Below, in pieces: positions 1 through 6,657 of a DNA stretch of 64,000 bases (within the stretch, counting starts at the first letter, position 1; each line of letters starts with the position of its first letter). The notes below the pieces were generated by a model, which was given only the letters and a program-made list of their open reading frames with translations, was not told the DNA's origin and did no database searches. The position numbers and the translations under genes were made by a program. Source of the stretch: Galbitalea soli (GTDB lineage Bacteria > Actinomycetota > Actinomycetes > Actinomycetales > Microbacteriaceae); assembly GCF_010686725.1 (NCBI RefSeq), contig NZ_JAAGWZ010000002.1, positions 744,001 through 808,000 of the forward strand, given 5' to 3'.

Positions 1-2
1 TC

Positions 3-410
3 GCACCGGGTCGACTGCTGGGCCTCGCCGTCTCCGGCTCGGCGATCACCGAGACGGCGGGAGCGGTCGTGGCGCTGCTCGGGGCCGTCGCTCTCCTGCT
101 GGCGCTGCTGCCGGGTCGCCGCTCACGCCACTCGCTCGCGCACGATCGGCTCGCGGTCGTCGTGGACGACGCTGTGATCGCGGGTGCCCTCCTCCGGGAT
201 GCCCGGCGCAGTGCAGCCCTCGCCCCCGACCGGGTCGCCGCCTCGGTGTCACGCCGCCGCGCGAGCGTGCGGCTGACGCCCACGAGCGGAATCCCCATCG
301 ACGTCGCGGCGGTCAGGGAGAGCGCCGATAGCCTGCTGGCCGAGCTCGGCGCAAGCCCCTCCGTGCGCGCCGTCGTCGACATAGCCTCGAAGGGAGAGGT
401 CGGATCATGA
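3..410 (+). CDS. DUF6286-type envelope stress protein, 5' truncated
   Basis: The frame is open from the window edge, so the true start lies upstream. The visible part has one strongly hydrophobic segment (Ala/Leu/Val-rich, about codons 18-40), then a basic RRSRHS patch and a soluble domain ending in an Asp23/Gls24-like segment (VRLTPTSGIPIDVAAVRE). Actinobacterial Asp23/Gls24 clusters usually contain such a DUF6286 protein. The stop overlaps the next ATG by four bases (ATGA), implying translational coupling with the AmaP-like gene. The role is inferred to be cell-envelope or alkaline stress; no enzyme motif is visible. Confidence 0.7.
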   Translation, partial: APGRLLGLAVSGSAITETAGAVVALLGAVALLLALLPGRRSRHSLAHDRLAVVVDDAVIAGALLRDARRSAALAPDRVAASVSRRRASVRLTPTSGIPIDVAAVRESADSLLAELGASPSVRAVVDIASKGEVGS

Positions 411-955
411 CGCGAAGCAATCGAGTGGTCAATCGGATCATCCTGTTCGTCGTCGGGCTCACGGCGCTCGCGGGCGGCGCGGTGCTCCTGCTCCCGCTGC
501 TGGGCCGCGCGGCACCGCTGCGGCTGCCGGCGCCCGACACCCTGGCACCCGCGACGCTCGCGATCGTGAGCGTCGCCACCGCGATCGTCGTTGTGCTCTC
601 GGTGGCGTGGATCGTCACGCGGGGGCGCGGCCGCACCTCGCAGCTGCTGGTCGTGCCCGGTGAGGCGGGGGTGCTGACCCTCGACTCGCGGGTCGCCGCG
701 GATCTCGTGGCCGACGCGCTCGCCCACAACGCCGACGTGGTCTCGGTGGGATCGGCCGGGTTCCGGATGCGCGGCCGCACCGTGCTCTCACTCCGCGTCG
801 TCGCACGCCGCGCCGCCGATCTGTCGTCGCTCGTCGCGGCGGTGAGCGAGGCCATCGGGGCGCTCGACGCGATCCTCGACACACGACTGCCGGTGCTGCT
901 GCAGGTGGTACCGGGCGTGCGCGTGATCCGCGCACGGGAGAATCGCGCCCGCTGA
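407..955 (+). CDS. AmaP-like alkaline shock membrane anchor protein
   Basis: A 182-residue protein with two membrane segments (about residues 10-32 and 46-68) and a soluble C-terminal domain with an Asp23-like pattern. In Firmicutes AmaP tethers Asp23 to the membrane; the same topology and the neighbours DUF6286 and CsbD support that role here. The start ATG overlaps the upstream TGA, so no separate ribosome binding site is needed. The 58-base gap to csbD suggests the cluster continues. The specific partner protein (Asp23) would lie left of the window. Confidence 0.7.
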   Translation: MTRSNRVVNRIILFVVGLTALAGGAVLLLPLLGRAAPLRLPAPDTLAPATLAIVSVATAIVVVLSVAWIVTRGRGRTSQLLVVPGEAGVLTLDSRVAADLVADALAHNADVVSVGSAGFRMRGRTVLSLRVVARRAADLSSLVAAVSEAIGALDAILDTRLPVLLQVVPGVRVIRARENRAR

Positions 956-1013
956 CCGGCGGACGCGAACGAGGTCGCCCCACCCGGGCGGCATGTCACG
1001 AAAGGAGCTCACC

Positions 1014-1193
1014 ATGAGCGAGAACGAAGCGAAGAACGCCGCGCAGAAGCTGGTCGGCGCGGGCAAGGAGGCCGTCGGCAAGGTCACCGGCAACGACCGC
1101 CTCGTCGCCGAGGGAAAGGCCGATCAGGCCAAGGCCTCGGTGAAGCAGGCCGGTGAGGACATCAAGGACGTCTTCACGCGCGACGAGAAGTAG
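1014..1193 (+). CDS. CsbD family general stress protein
   Basis: A 59-residue, Lys/Ala/Glu-rich hydrophilic protein with the CsbD pattern: an N-terminal KNAAQKLVGAGKEAVGKVTG block and a GNDRLVAEGKADQAKA core. CsbD-like proteins are small stress-induced proteins of unknown biochemical action, common beside Asp23/AmaP genes. The start is the ATG after AAAGGAG (about 7 bases spacing); an in-frame ATG at 993 lacks a binding site and would add only MSRKELT. Expected soluble and largely helical. Confidence 0.88.
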   Translation: MSENEAKNAAQKLVGAGKEAVGKVTGNDRLVAEGKADQAKASVKQAGEDIKDVFTRDEK

Positions 1194-1200
1194 ACCGCGA

Positions 1201-1215
1201 GCGGGGGCGCCCCGC
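1201..1215. terminator. Short GC hairpin between convergent genes
   Basis: GCGGGG-GCG-CCCCGC forms a six-base-pair stem between csbD and the MFS gene that converge here. It has no T-tract, so terminator function is only suggested by position. Confidence 0.35.
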
Positions 1216-1223
1216 GCCGGGGA

Positions 1224-2720
1224 CTAGTGTCCCATCGGCGCAGGGGCGCCCCCGGTCTGCGGTGCGCGGCGGATGAGCGCGCTCACCGGGATGGCCACGA
1301 TCGAGATGATTGCGCCGACCAGGAACGCGCTGTGCACGCCCCCCGCGGTCGAGACGGCGACGTTCGCCCCCTGACCGGCCAGCACCGCTTCGCGCGCGGT
1401 GAGGATCGTCACGAACAGGGCGCTCCCGGCCGCCCCTGCCACCTGCTGCACGGTGCCGACCGTCGCGCTGCCGTGCGAGTAGAGGTCGGGGGTCAGGGCG
1501 CCGAGGCTCGAGGTGAAGAGCGGCGTGAAGACCAGCGCGAGGCCGATGCTGAGCGAGACATGGGCGACCAGCACCCACCACGACGGCGAGTGCTCGTCGA
1601 GCAACGTGAGCCCCCAGAGCACCAGGCTGACGAGGGTGGATCCGCTGATGAGCAGTGCCCGTGGCCCGACCCGGTCGTAGATGCGCCCGACGAGCGGCGC
1701 CAGCAGTCCCATGATGATTCCCCCCGGCAGGAGCAGGAGCCCCGTGGTGAGCGAGGAGACGTGGATCGCGTTCTGCATGTAGATCGGCAGCAGCACGAAG
1801 GTTCCGAACATCGCCATCATGCTGATCGTGAACATGACGATCGAGAAGGTGAAGGTGCGGTTGCGGAAGGTGCGCAGGTCGAGCAGCGCGGAATCGCGCT
1901 TCTGAAGCGACAGCTGCCGCAGGATGAAGACGGCGATGGCGACGGCACCGACGCTGAGCGGCAGCACGGTCTGCAGGGGTCCTGCGTCGCGGAGGCCGAG
2001 GTTGCTGAGCCCGTACACGACGCCCCCGAAGCCGATGGCCGAGAGGATGACGGAGAGCACGTCGAAGTGCGTCTTGCGCGGCGTGGTCACGTTCTTCATG
2101 AGCACGGCCCCCACGATGAGCGCGGCGGCCGCGATGGGCAGCACGACGATGAACATCCAGCGCCAGCTGAGCACGCTCAGGATGACGCCCGAGATGACCG
2201 GGCCGATCGCCGGCGCGACCGAGATGACGATCGAGATGTTGCCCATGACCCGCCCGCGCGAGGCCTCCGGAACGAGGGTGATCGCCGAGGTCATGAGCAG
2301 GGGGAGCATGATCGCGGTACCGCTCGCCTGCACGATGCGGGCGATGAGGAGCACCGAGAACCCCGGTGCGATCGCGGCGATCAGGGTGCCCACGGTGAAC
2401 AGCGACATGGCGGCGATGAAGACCGGCCTGGTGTTGAAGCGCTGAAGCAGGTAGCCGGTGATCGGGATGACCACCGCGCAGGTGAGCAGGAACGCGGCCG
2501 TGAGCCACTGCGCGGTGCTCGCCGGAATGCTCAGATCGGCCATGAGACGGGGCACCGCGACGCCCATGATCGTCTCGTTGAGGAACACGACGAAGGTGGA
2601 GACGAGCAGCAGGGTGAGGACCAGGCGATTGCGCGCGCCCATCGAGGTGGGCTGGCCGGCCGTCGCCTCCGCGTCGGCCCGGGGATCGGTGAGTGCGGTG
2701 TCGGCCATGAGGGATCCCAT
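1224..2720 (-). CDS. DHA2 family multidrug MFS transporter
   Basis: A 498-residue integral membrane protein with about 14 hydrophobic helices, the size and topology of EmrB/QacA-type drug:H+ antiporters. Visible family features are the motif A region after helix 2 (GYLLQRFNTRPVF), the antiporter motif C-like GPVISG after helix 5, and a soluble basic N-terminus ending near TSMGARNR. A second in-frame ATG at 2708 (MADTALT) is an equally possible start; neither has a strong ribosome binding site. It lies downstream of the DinB gene on the same strand with a 122-base gap containing a hairpin at 2753-2773. Substrate unknown. Confidence 0.9.
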   Translation of the reverse strand: MGSLMADTALTDPRADAEATAGQPTSMGARNRLVLTLLLVSTFVVFLNETIMGVAVPRLMADLSIPASTAQWLTAAFLLTCAVVIPITGYLLQRFNTRPVFIAAMSLFTVGTLIAAIAPGFSVLLIARIVQASGTAIMLPLLMTSAITLVPEASRGRVMGNISIVISVAPAIGPVISGVILSVLSWRWMFIVVLPIAAAALIVGAVLMKNVTTPRKTHFDVLSVILSAIGFGGVVYGLSNLGLRDAGPLQTVLPLSVGAVAIAVFILRQLSLQKRDSALLDLRTFRNRTFTFSIVMFTISMMAMFGTFVLLPIYMQNAIHVSSLTTGLLLLPGGIIMGLLAPLVGRIYDRVGPRALLISGSTLVSLVLWGLTLLDEHSPSWWVLVAHVSLSIGLALVFTPLFTSSLGALTPDLYSHGSATVGTVQQVAGAAGSALFVTILTAREAVLAGQGANVAVSTAGGVHSAFLVGAIISIVAIPVSALIRRAPQTGGAPAPMGH

Positions 2721-2752
2721 CGATCAGGGGCGTACGGGTGAGGGGACGCCGG

Positions 2753-2773
2753 CGGTGCGCGAGAGGCGCACCG
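2753..2773. other. Hairpin between dinB-like gene and MFS gene
   Basis: CGGTGCGC-GAGAG-GCGCACCG is a perfect eight-base-pair stem. It lies 33 bases before the MFS start and about 70 bases after the DinB stop on the minus strand. No T-tract follows, so it could be a weak terminator or a leader structure. Confidence 0.35.
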
Positions 2774-2842
2774 TCATCAGCGCATTCTCAGTCTTGCGTA
2801 TTCCCCCGACATTTCGTCAGGGGCGTCCTCTGAGGGCGAACA

Positions 2843-3403
2843 TCACCGGAAGGGGCTGAGACCCATCTGATTGCGGGTGCCGATCATCTCGCCGACGTGG
2901 TTGGTGATGTGGCCGAGGAGCGGCCAGCGCACGAGGAAGCCGAGGGGCGCATCCCACATTCGGTACAGCCATCCGAAGCTCGTCTCGTCGATTCCCGCGG
3001 CGCGCAGCGCTGCCGCGACGTCCGGGCGATCGTCGAGTGCGGCACCGTCGAGGGTGGCGAGGTACTCGCGCACGTCGGTGATCACCGACCCCGCGAAGGC
3101 CGCGACCTCGGCGGCGTCGAGCGCCGCCGCCCACGGCTGTTCCACCTCCTGCAGTCCGCTGCCGGGAACCGTGGCCGCCGGATCGAACTCCGCGAGACGC
3201 GGGTCGGCCTCCAGGGGATAGAACCCGGTGACCTGGAGCGCGAGGGAGGCGTGGCGAGCGAGGTGGTAGGTGGCCCAGGTGATCGAGTTGCCGCCGGGCA
3301 TCCGCTCGCCCTGTCGCTCGCTCGGCACGATGCTCAGGATCTGGCCGTCGAGGCGGGCCGAGGTGTCGTCGAGTTCGGCGACGAGCCACTGGGTGAGATC
3401 CAC
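2843..3403 (-). CDS. DinB superfamily protein
   Basis: A 186-residue DinB/YfiT-like four-helix protein. The family binds a divalent metal through three histidines; candidates here are the histidine in TYHLARH and the C-terminal HITNHVGEM segment, which is the usual last-helix motif. DinB-fold proteins in actinobacteria act mostly as thiol-dependent enzymes or remain uncharacterised. The GTG start sits six bases after a TAGGAT hexamer and has no ribosome binding site, so a leaderless mRNA is likely. Function is inferred from the fold only. Confidence 0.75.
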   Translation of the reverse strand: MDLTQWLVAELDDTSARLDGQILSIVPSERQGERMPGGNSITWATYHLARHASLALQVTGFYPLEADPRLAEFDPAATVPGSGLQEVEQPWAAALDAAEVAAFAGSVITDVREYLATLDGAALDDRPDVAAALRAAGIDETSFGWLYRMWDAPLGFLVRWPLLGHITNHVGEMIGTRNQMGLSPFR

Positions 3404-3409
3404 GCGTCA

Positions 3410-3415
3410 ATCCTA
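3410..3415 (-). promoter_or_regulatory. Leaderless-type -10 of dinB-like gene
   Basis: Minus-strand TAGGAT ends six bases before the GTG start at 3403, placing the transcript start at or next to the start codon. No Shine-Dalgarno sequence is present. Confidence 0.5.
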
Positions 3416-3444
3416 GAAGGATCGGGATACCCCCGCAGGGCCGC

Positions 3445-3777
3445 TCAGTCCGTCAGGTTCTCGGTGGCCCAGGTGGTGAGCTCGTTGAGGGCCGGCAGGA
3501 GGGCGGTCCCCGAGTCGGTGAGGGTGTAGGCGACGGCGACCGGGGGACCGGCGTCGACGGTGCGCGTGATGAGGCCCGCCGTCGTGAGCTCGACGAGGCG
3601 CTCCGAGAGCACGGAGTCGCTGATGCCCCCCACCGCGCGGCGCAGTTCGGAGAACGTCGACGCTCCGGTCTGGAGAGTGGCGAGGATGACGCCGTTCCAG
3701 CGCTTGCCGAGGAACTCGAAGGCGCGCACCAAGGCCCGGTCGCACACCCGCGGCTGGGGCTCGGTCTCGATCGCCAT
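3445..3777 (-). CDS. HxlR family transcriptional regulator
   Basis: A 110-residue winged-helix protein with the HxlR signature: an N-terminal Cys (residue 12), FLGKRWNGVILATL, a recognition helix around FSELRRAVGGISDSVLSERLVEL and the wing ending YTLTDSG. HxlR proteins usually sense reactive electrophiles or oxidants and repress a divergent oxidoreductase gene. Here the divergent neighbour is a RutE-like flavin reductase, fitting that model. The ATG is six bases after TAGACT, and a perfect inverted repeat lies on the upstream side of that hexamer, consistent with autorepression. Confidence 0.9.
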   Translation of the reverse strand: MAIETEPQPRVCDRALVRAFEFLGKRWNGVILATLQTGASTFSELRRAVGGISDSVLSERLVELTTAGLITRTVDAGPPVAVAYTLTDSGTALLPALNELTTWATENLTD

Positions 3778-3783
3778 GACAGC

Positions 3784-3789
3784 AGTCTA
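3784..3789 (-). promoter_or_regulatory. Leaderless-type -10 of hxlR gene
   Basis: Minus-strand TAGACT ends six bases before the ATG at 3777. Its upstream edge overlaps the inverted repeat at 3788-3800. Confidence 0.55.
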
Positions 3790-3800
3790 GCAAAGTGCTA
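3788..3800. promoter_or_regulatory. Candidate HxlR operator
   Basis: TAGCA-AAG-TGCTA is a perfect inverted repeat with a three-base spacer in the 73-base region between the HxlR gene and the divergent reductase. It overlaps the hxlR -10. Binding is inferred from position and symmetry. Confidence 0.5.
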
Positions 3801-3850
3801 TGGTGAACGGTGTTACTTGTTTTTTCATAGTTACAACGTGATTGGAAGTC

Positions 3851-4468
3851 ATGACCAGCCTCGCCAGCTCCGCACAGCTCGATCCCGTCGACGAGTCGGC
3901 CCGCGCCGCGCTCTTCACCGACGCCCACACCGCGAACGCGTTCGCCGACATCCCCGTGAGCGACGAACAGTTGCGCGAGATCTGGTCGCTCGCCAAGTGG
4001 GCGCCGACCCAGGCCAACTTCCAGCCACTCCGCGTGCTCTACGTTCAGAGCCCCGAGGCGCGCGAGCGACTCGTGGCGCAGATGAGCGAGGGCAACCGGG
4101 CGAAGACCCTGGCCGCTCCGGCCGTCGCGGTGCTCGCCTTCGACGGCTCGTTCCACCAGCACATCCCCACGGTGGTTCCGCACCTTGCCCACATGAAGGA
4201 CTCCCTCGAGCAGAACCTCGAGAACCGCGTGCTCACCGCGCGCAACAACGCCTGGCTGCAGGCCGGCTACTTCATCGTGGCGGTGCGGGCGGCCGGCTTC
4301 GCCGCGGGCCCCATGGGCGGCTTCGACGCCGCGGGCGTCGACCGTGAGTTCTTCGCCGACAGCGAGTGGGGCTCCTTCCTGGTGGTCAACATCGGCTACC
4401 CGGCCGAGGATGCCTATCGCCCGCGCCTGCCCCGCCTCGACGAGGAGCACGTGCTCGCCTTCGCGTAG
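3851..4468 (+). CDS. RutE-like nitroreductase (malonic semialdehyde reductase family)
   Basis: A 205-residue FMN-dependent nitroreductase-fold protein. It matches the RutE group in length and in the segments LREIWSLAKWAPTQANFQPLRV (flavin-binding N-terminus), AQMSEGNRAKT and AAGPMGGFDAAGVD. RutE reduces malonic semialdehyde in pyrimidine breakdown, but no other rut gene is present, so the physiological substrate here is open. Divergence from an HxlR regulator suggests induction by an electrophile. A TTG at 3842 would add three residues. The ATG has GGAAG only two bases upstream, so the start is not certain. Confidence 0.85.
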   Translation: MTSLASSAQLDPVDESARAALFTDAHTANAFADIPVSDEQLREIWSLAKWAPTQANFQPLRVLYVQSPEARERLVAQMSEGNRAKTLAAPAVAVLAFDGSFHQHIPTVVPHLAHMKDSLEQNLENRVLTARNNAWLQAGYFIVAVRAAGFAAGPMGGFDAAGVDREFFADSEWGSFLVVNIGYPAEDAYRPRLPRLDEEHVLAFA

Positions 4469-4527
4469 CCCGCGCTCGCGTCCCGCGCCGGGTGCCGCCG
4501 CCGGGAGCGCACCCCGCGCACACAACG

Positions 4528-4559
4528 AAAGAGCCGGACCCCGATGGGGTCCGGCTCTT
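4528..4559. terminator. Strong bidirectional terminator hairpin
   Basis: A perfect 14-base-pair stem (4529-4542 with 4546-4559) closes a GAT loop. On the minus strand it is followed by TTTCGTT. It lies between the convergent reductase gene and the 40-residue basic protein gene and can serve both. Confidence 0.8.
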
Positions 4560-4580
4560 CGAAGTTACGGCAATGGCCGC

Positions 4581-4703
4581 CTATCCGATGATGCTCGCCT
4601 TGGACGTGCCCGCCGCCTTGGACTTCTTGTCGGCGCGCTTCTCCTTCAGCGACTTGGATGCTGCGGTCTTGCCGCTGTTCTTCTTGGGCGATTTGTCTGC
4701 CAT
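4581..4703 (-). CDS. Small basic Lys/Ser/Ala-rich protein, 40 aa
   Basis: This ORF reads MADKSPKKNSGKTAAS at its N-terminus, then SLKEKRADKKSKAA, and stops at TAG after ASIIG. It has about 12 lysines or arginines in 40 residues and no hydrophobic segment except the last three residues. A clear ribosome binding site (GGGAGGGA, about 8 bases before ATG) and the strong terminator directly downstream make it a real single-gene transcript. Very similar tiny basic proteins are typical of Microbacteriaceae. It might bind nucleic acid or ribosomes; that is inference from charge only. Confidence 0.75.
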   Translation of the reverse strand: MADKSPKKNSGKTAASKSLKEKRADKKSKAAGTSKASIIG

Positions 4704-4867
4704 AGGGCATCCCTCCCTCGGAAGCTCGGACGGCTTCATTAGTGCGAACACTACGCCACCCGCGGCGGCTCGGCATCACCCGATCCTGCCGCCGTCGCCG
4801 CCGCGCTCTGTTTCGCTGCGTGACGGGCGATCCCCGGCCGCGCGTCGCGATCGGCGACCATGGAGGA

Positions 4868-6250
4868 ATGACGAGACAGATCCGCTTCAACGCCTTCGAC
4901 ATGAACTGCGTCGCCCACCAGTCCTCCGGGCTGTGGCGCCACCCGAGAGACCAGTCGTGGCGGTACAAGGATCTGACGTACTGGACCGAGCTCGCCAAGC
5001 TCCTCGAACGCGGCACCTTCGACGGCATCTTCATCGCCGACGTGCTCGGCACCTACGACGTCTACGGCGGCACGAACGAGGCCGCGATCCGCCACGGGGC
5101 CCAGGTTCCGGTCGGCGACCCGCTCATGCTCGTCTCGGCCATGGCGTTCGTCACGGAGCACCTCGGATTCGGGGTGACCGCGGGAACCGCCTACGAGCAT
5201 CCCTACCCCTTCGCCCGCCGGATGTCGACGCTCGACCACCTCACCAAGGGCCGGGTCGGCTGGAATGTCGTGACGGGCTACCTGCCCTCGGCCGCGCGCA
5301 ACATGGGCAACGACGACCAGCTCGAGCACGACGCGCGCTACGACCACGCCGACGAGTACCTCGAGGTGCTCTACAAGCTCTGGGAGGGCTCGTGGGAGGA
5401 CGACGCGGTGCAGCGCAACCGCGAGACGGGCGTCTTCACCGACCCGACGAAGGTGCATGAGATCGGCCACTACGGCACGCACTTCACCGTGCCGGGCATC
5501 CACATCTCCGAGCCGTCGCCGCAGCGAACGCCCGTGATCTACCAGGCGGGTGCCTCGGGTCGCGGAATCGCCTTCGCCGCGGGCAACGCCGAGGCGATCT
5601 TCGTCGCCGCCCCGACCAAGGAGGTGCTGAAGGCCACGGTGAAGAAGATCCGCGACGCGATCGAGGCGGCGGGCCGCGACCGCTACGCCGCGAAGATCTA
5701 CACGCTCCTCACGATCATCACCGACGAGACCCCCGAGAAGGCGCAGGCGAAGTACGAGGACTACCTCTCCTACGCGAGCGAGGAGGGCGCGCTCGTCTTC
5801 ATGTCGGGCTGGATGGGCGTCGACCTCTCGGAGTACGAGCTCGACGAGCCCGTCGGCAACGTGAAGAGCAACGCCATCCAGTCCGTCGTGACCAACTTCC
5901 AGGCCTCGGCCGCGGACGGCGGCGACTGGACCGTGGGCGACATCGGCCGCCACGGCGCGATCGGCGGGCTCGGCCCGTTCATCGTCGGCTCGGGCGCGCA
6001 GATCGCCGACCAGTTGCAGGAGTGGGTCGAGGAGACCGACGTCGACGGCTTCAATCTGGCCTACGCCATCACGCCCGGAACCTTCGAAGACGTCGTGGAG
6101 TTCGTGATCCCCGAGCTGCGCAAGCGCGGCGTCTACCCGGAGGAGTACGTCGAAGGGACACTGCGTCAGAAGCTGCACGGTCGGGGCGACCGACTGCCGG
6201 AGGAGCACAAGGGCGCGAGCTACCGCTATCTCGCCCAGCCCGCCTCCTAG
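4868..6250 (+). CDS. LLM-class flavin monooxygenase, NtaA/SnaA/DszA family
   Basis: A 460-residue bacterial-luciferase-like TIM barrel of the nitrilotriacetate monooxygenase A group. Typical segments are FNAFDMNCVAHQSSGLWRHP at the N-terminus, GGTNEAAIRHGAQVPVGDP, the FMN-site YEHPYPFARRMSTLDHLTKGRVGWNVVT and VIYQAGASGRGIAFAAGNAEAIF. These enzymes need a separate flavin reductase and open C-N or C-S bonds. The substrate here is unknown. GGAGGA abuts the ATG with no spacer, too close to act as a ribosome binding site. The GACCAT placed six bases upstream is a weak leaderless -10 candidate. Confidence 0.9.
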   Translation: MTRQIRFNAFDMNCVAHQSSGLWRHPRDQSWRYKDLTYWTELAKLLERGTFDGIFIADVLGTYDVYGGTNEAAIRHGAQVPVGDPLMLVSAMAFVTEHLGFGVTAGTAYEHPYPFARRMSTLDHLTKGRVGWNVVTGYLPSAARNMGNDDQLEHDARYDHADEYLEVLYKLWEGSWEDDAVQRNRETGVFTDPTKVHEIGHYGTHFTVPGIHISEPSPQRTPVIYQAGASGRGIAFAAGNAEAIFVAAPTKEVLKATVKKIRDAIEAAGRDRYAAKIYTLLTIITDETPEKAQAKYEDYLSYASEEGALVFMSGWMGVDLSEYELDEPVGNVKSNAIQSVVTNFQASAADGGDWTVGDIGRHGAIGGLGPFIVGSGAQIADQLQEWVEETDVDGFNLAYAITPGTFEDVVEFVIPELRKRGVYPEEYVEGTLRQKLHGRGDRLPEEHKGASYRYLAQPAS

Positions 6251-6253
6251 GCT
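6248..6253 (+). promoter_or_regulatory. Leaderless-type -10 overlapping a stop codon
   Basis: TAGGCT begins with the TAG stop of the monooxygenase gene and ends seven bases before the DUF3054 ATG. The stop codon and promoter element thus share bases. Confidence 0.45.
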
Positions 6254-6260
6254 GGGGGGC

Positions 6261-6641
6261 ATGGCCCAGCTCCGCACCTCCCTGCGCGTCGCGCAGGCGA
6301 TCGACGTCGTCCTCGTTCTCGTGTTCGTGCTCATCGGGAGGTCGAGTCACCACGAGGCGATCACGCTGCCCGGCACGCTCGTCACGCTCTGGCCGTTCCT
6401 CGTCGGCCTCGTCGCGGGTCACCTCGTCATGAGGGCGTGGCGCTCCCCGCTCCGGGTGTGGCCCACCGGCGTCGGGATCTGGGTCGCGACGGTCGTCGTG
6501 GGGATGCTGCTGCGCGTCGTCAGCGGGCAGGGCATCCAGCTCGGTTTCGTGATCGTGGCGACGATCGTGCTGGGCGTCTTCCTCGTCGGGTGGCGGGCGC
6601 TGGCCATCCCGATCGCTGGTCGGCGGCGCCGCCGGCGGTAG
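6261..6641 (+). CDS. DUF3054 membrane protein
   Basis: A 126-residue protein with four hydrophobic helices (about residues 11-28, 40-58, 70-88 and 92-112) and a basic RRRRRR C-terminus. The conserved DUF3054 pattern is visible in the SSHHEA loop, TLWPFLVGLVAGHL and WPTGVGIWVATVVVGMLLR. The function of the family is unknown. The C-terminal arginine run follows the positive-inside rule for a cytoplasmic tail. The gene converges with the NERD-helicase gene, only 16 bases apart, with no clear terminator. Confidence 0.85.
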   Translation: MAQLRTSLRVAQAIDVVLVLVFVLIGRSSHHEAITLPGTLVTLWPFLVGLVAGHLVMRAWRSPLRVWPTGVGIWVATVVVGMLLRVVSGQGIQLGFVIVATIVLGVFLVGWRALAIPIAGRRRRRR

Positions 6642-6657
6642 CCGACGAGACCCGGCG

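Noticed and set aside
1227-2741. Long plus-strand frame rich in Arg/Asp/His opposite the MFS gene
   Set aside because: Low-complexity composition typical of the antisense strand of a high-GC membrane-protein gene; no start signal and no domain.
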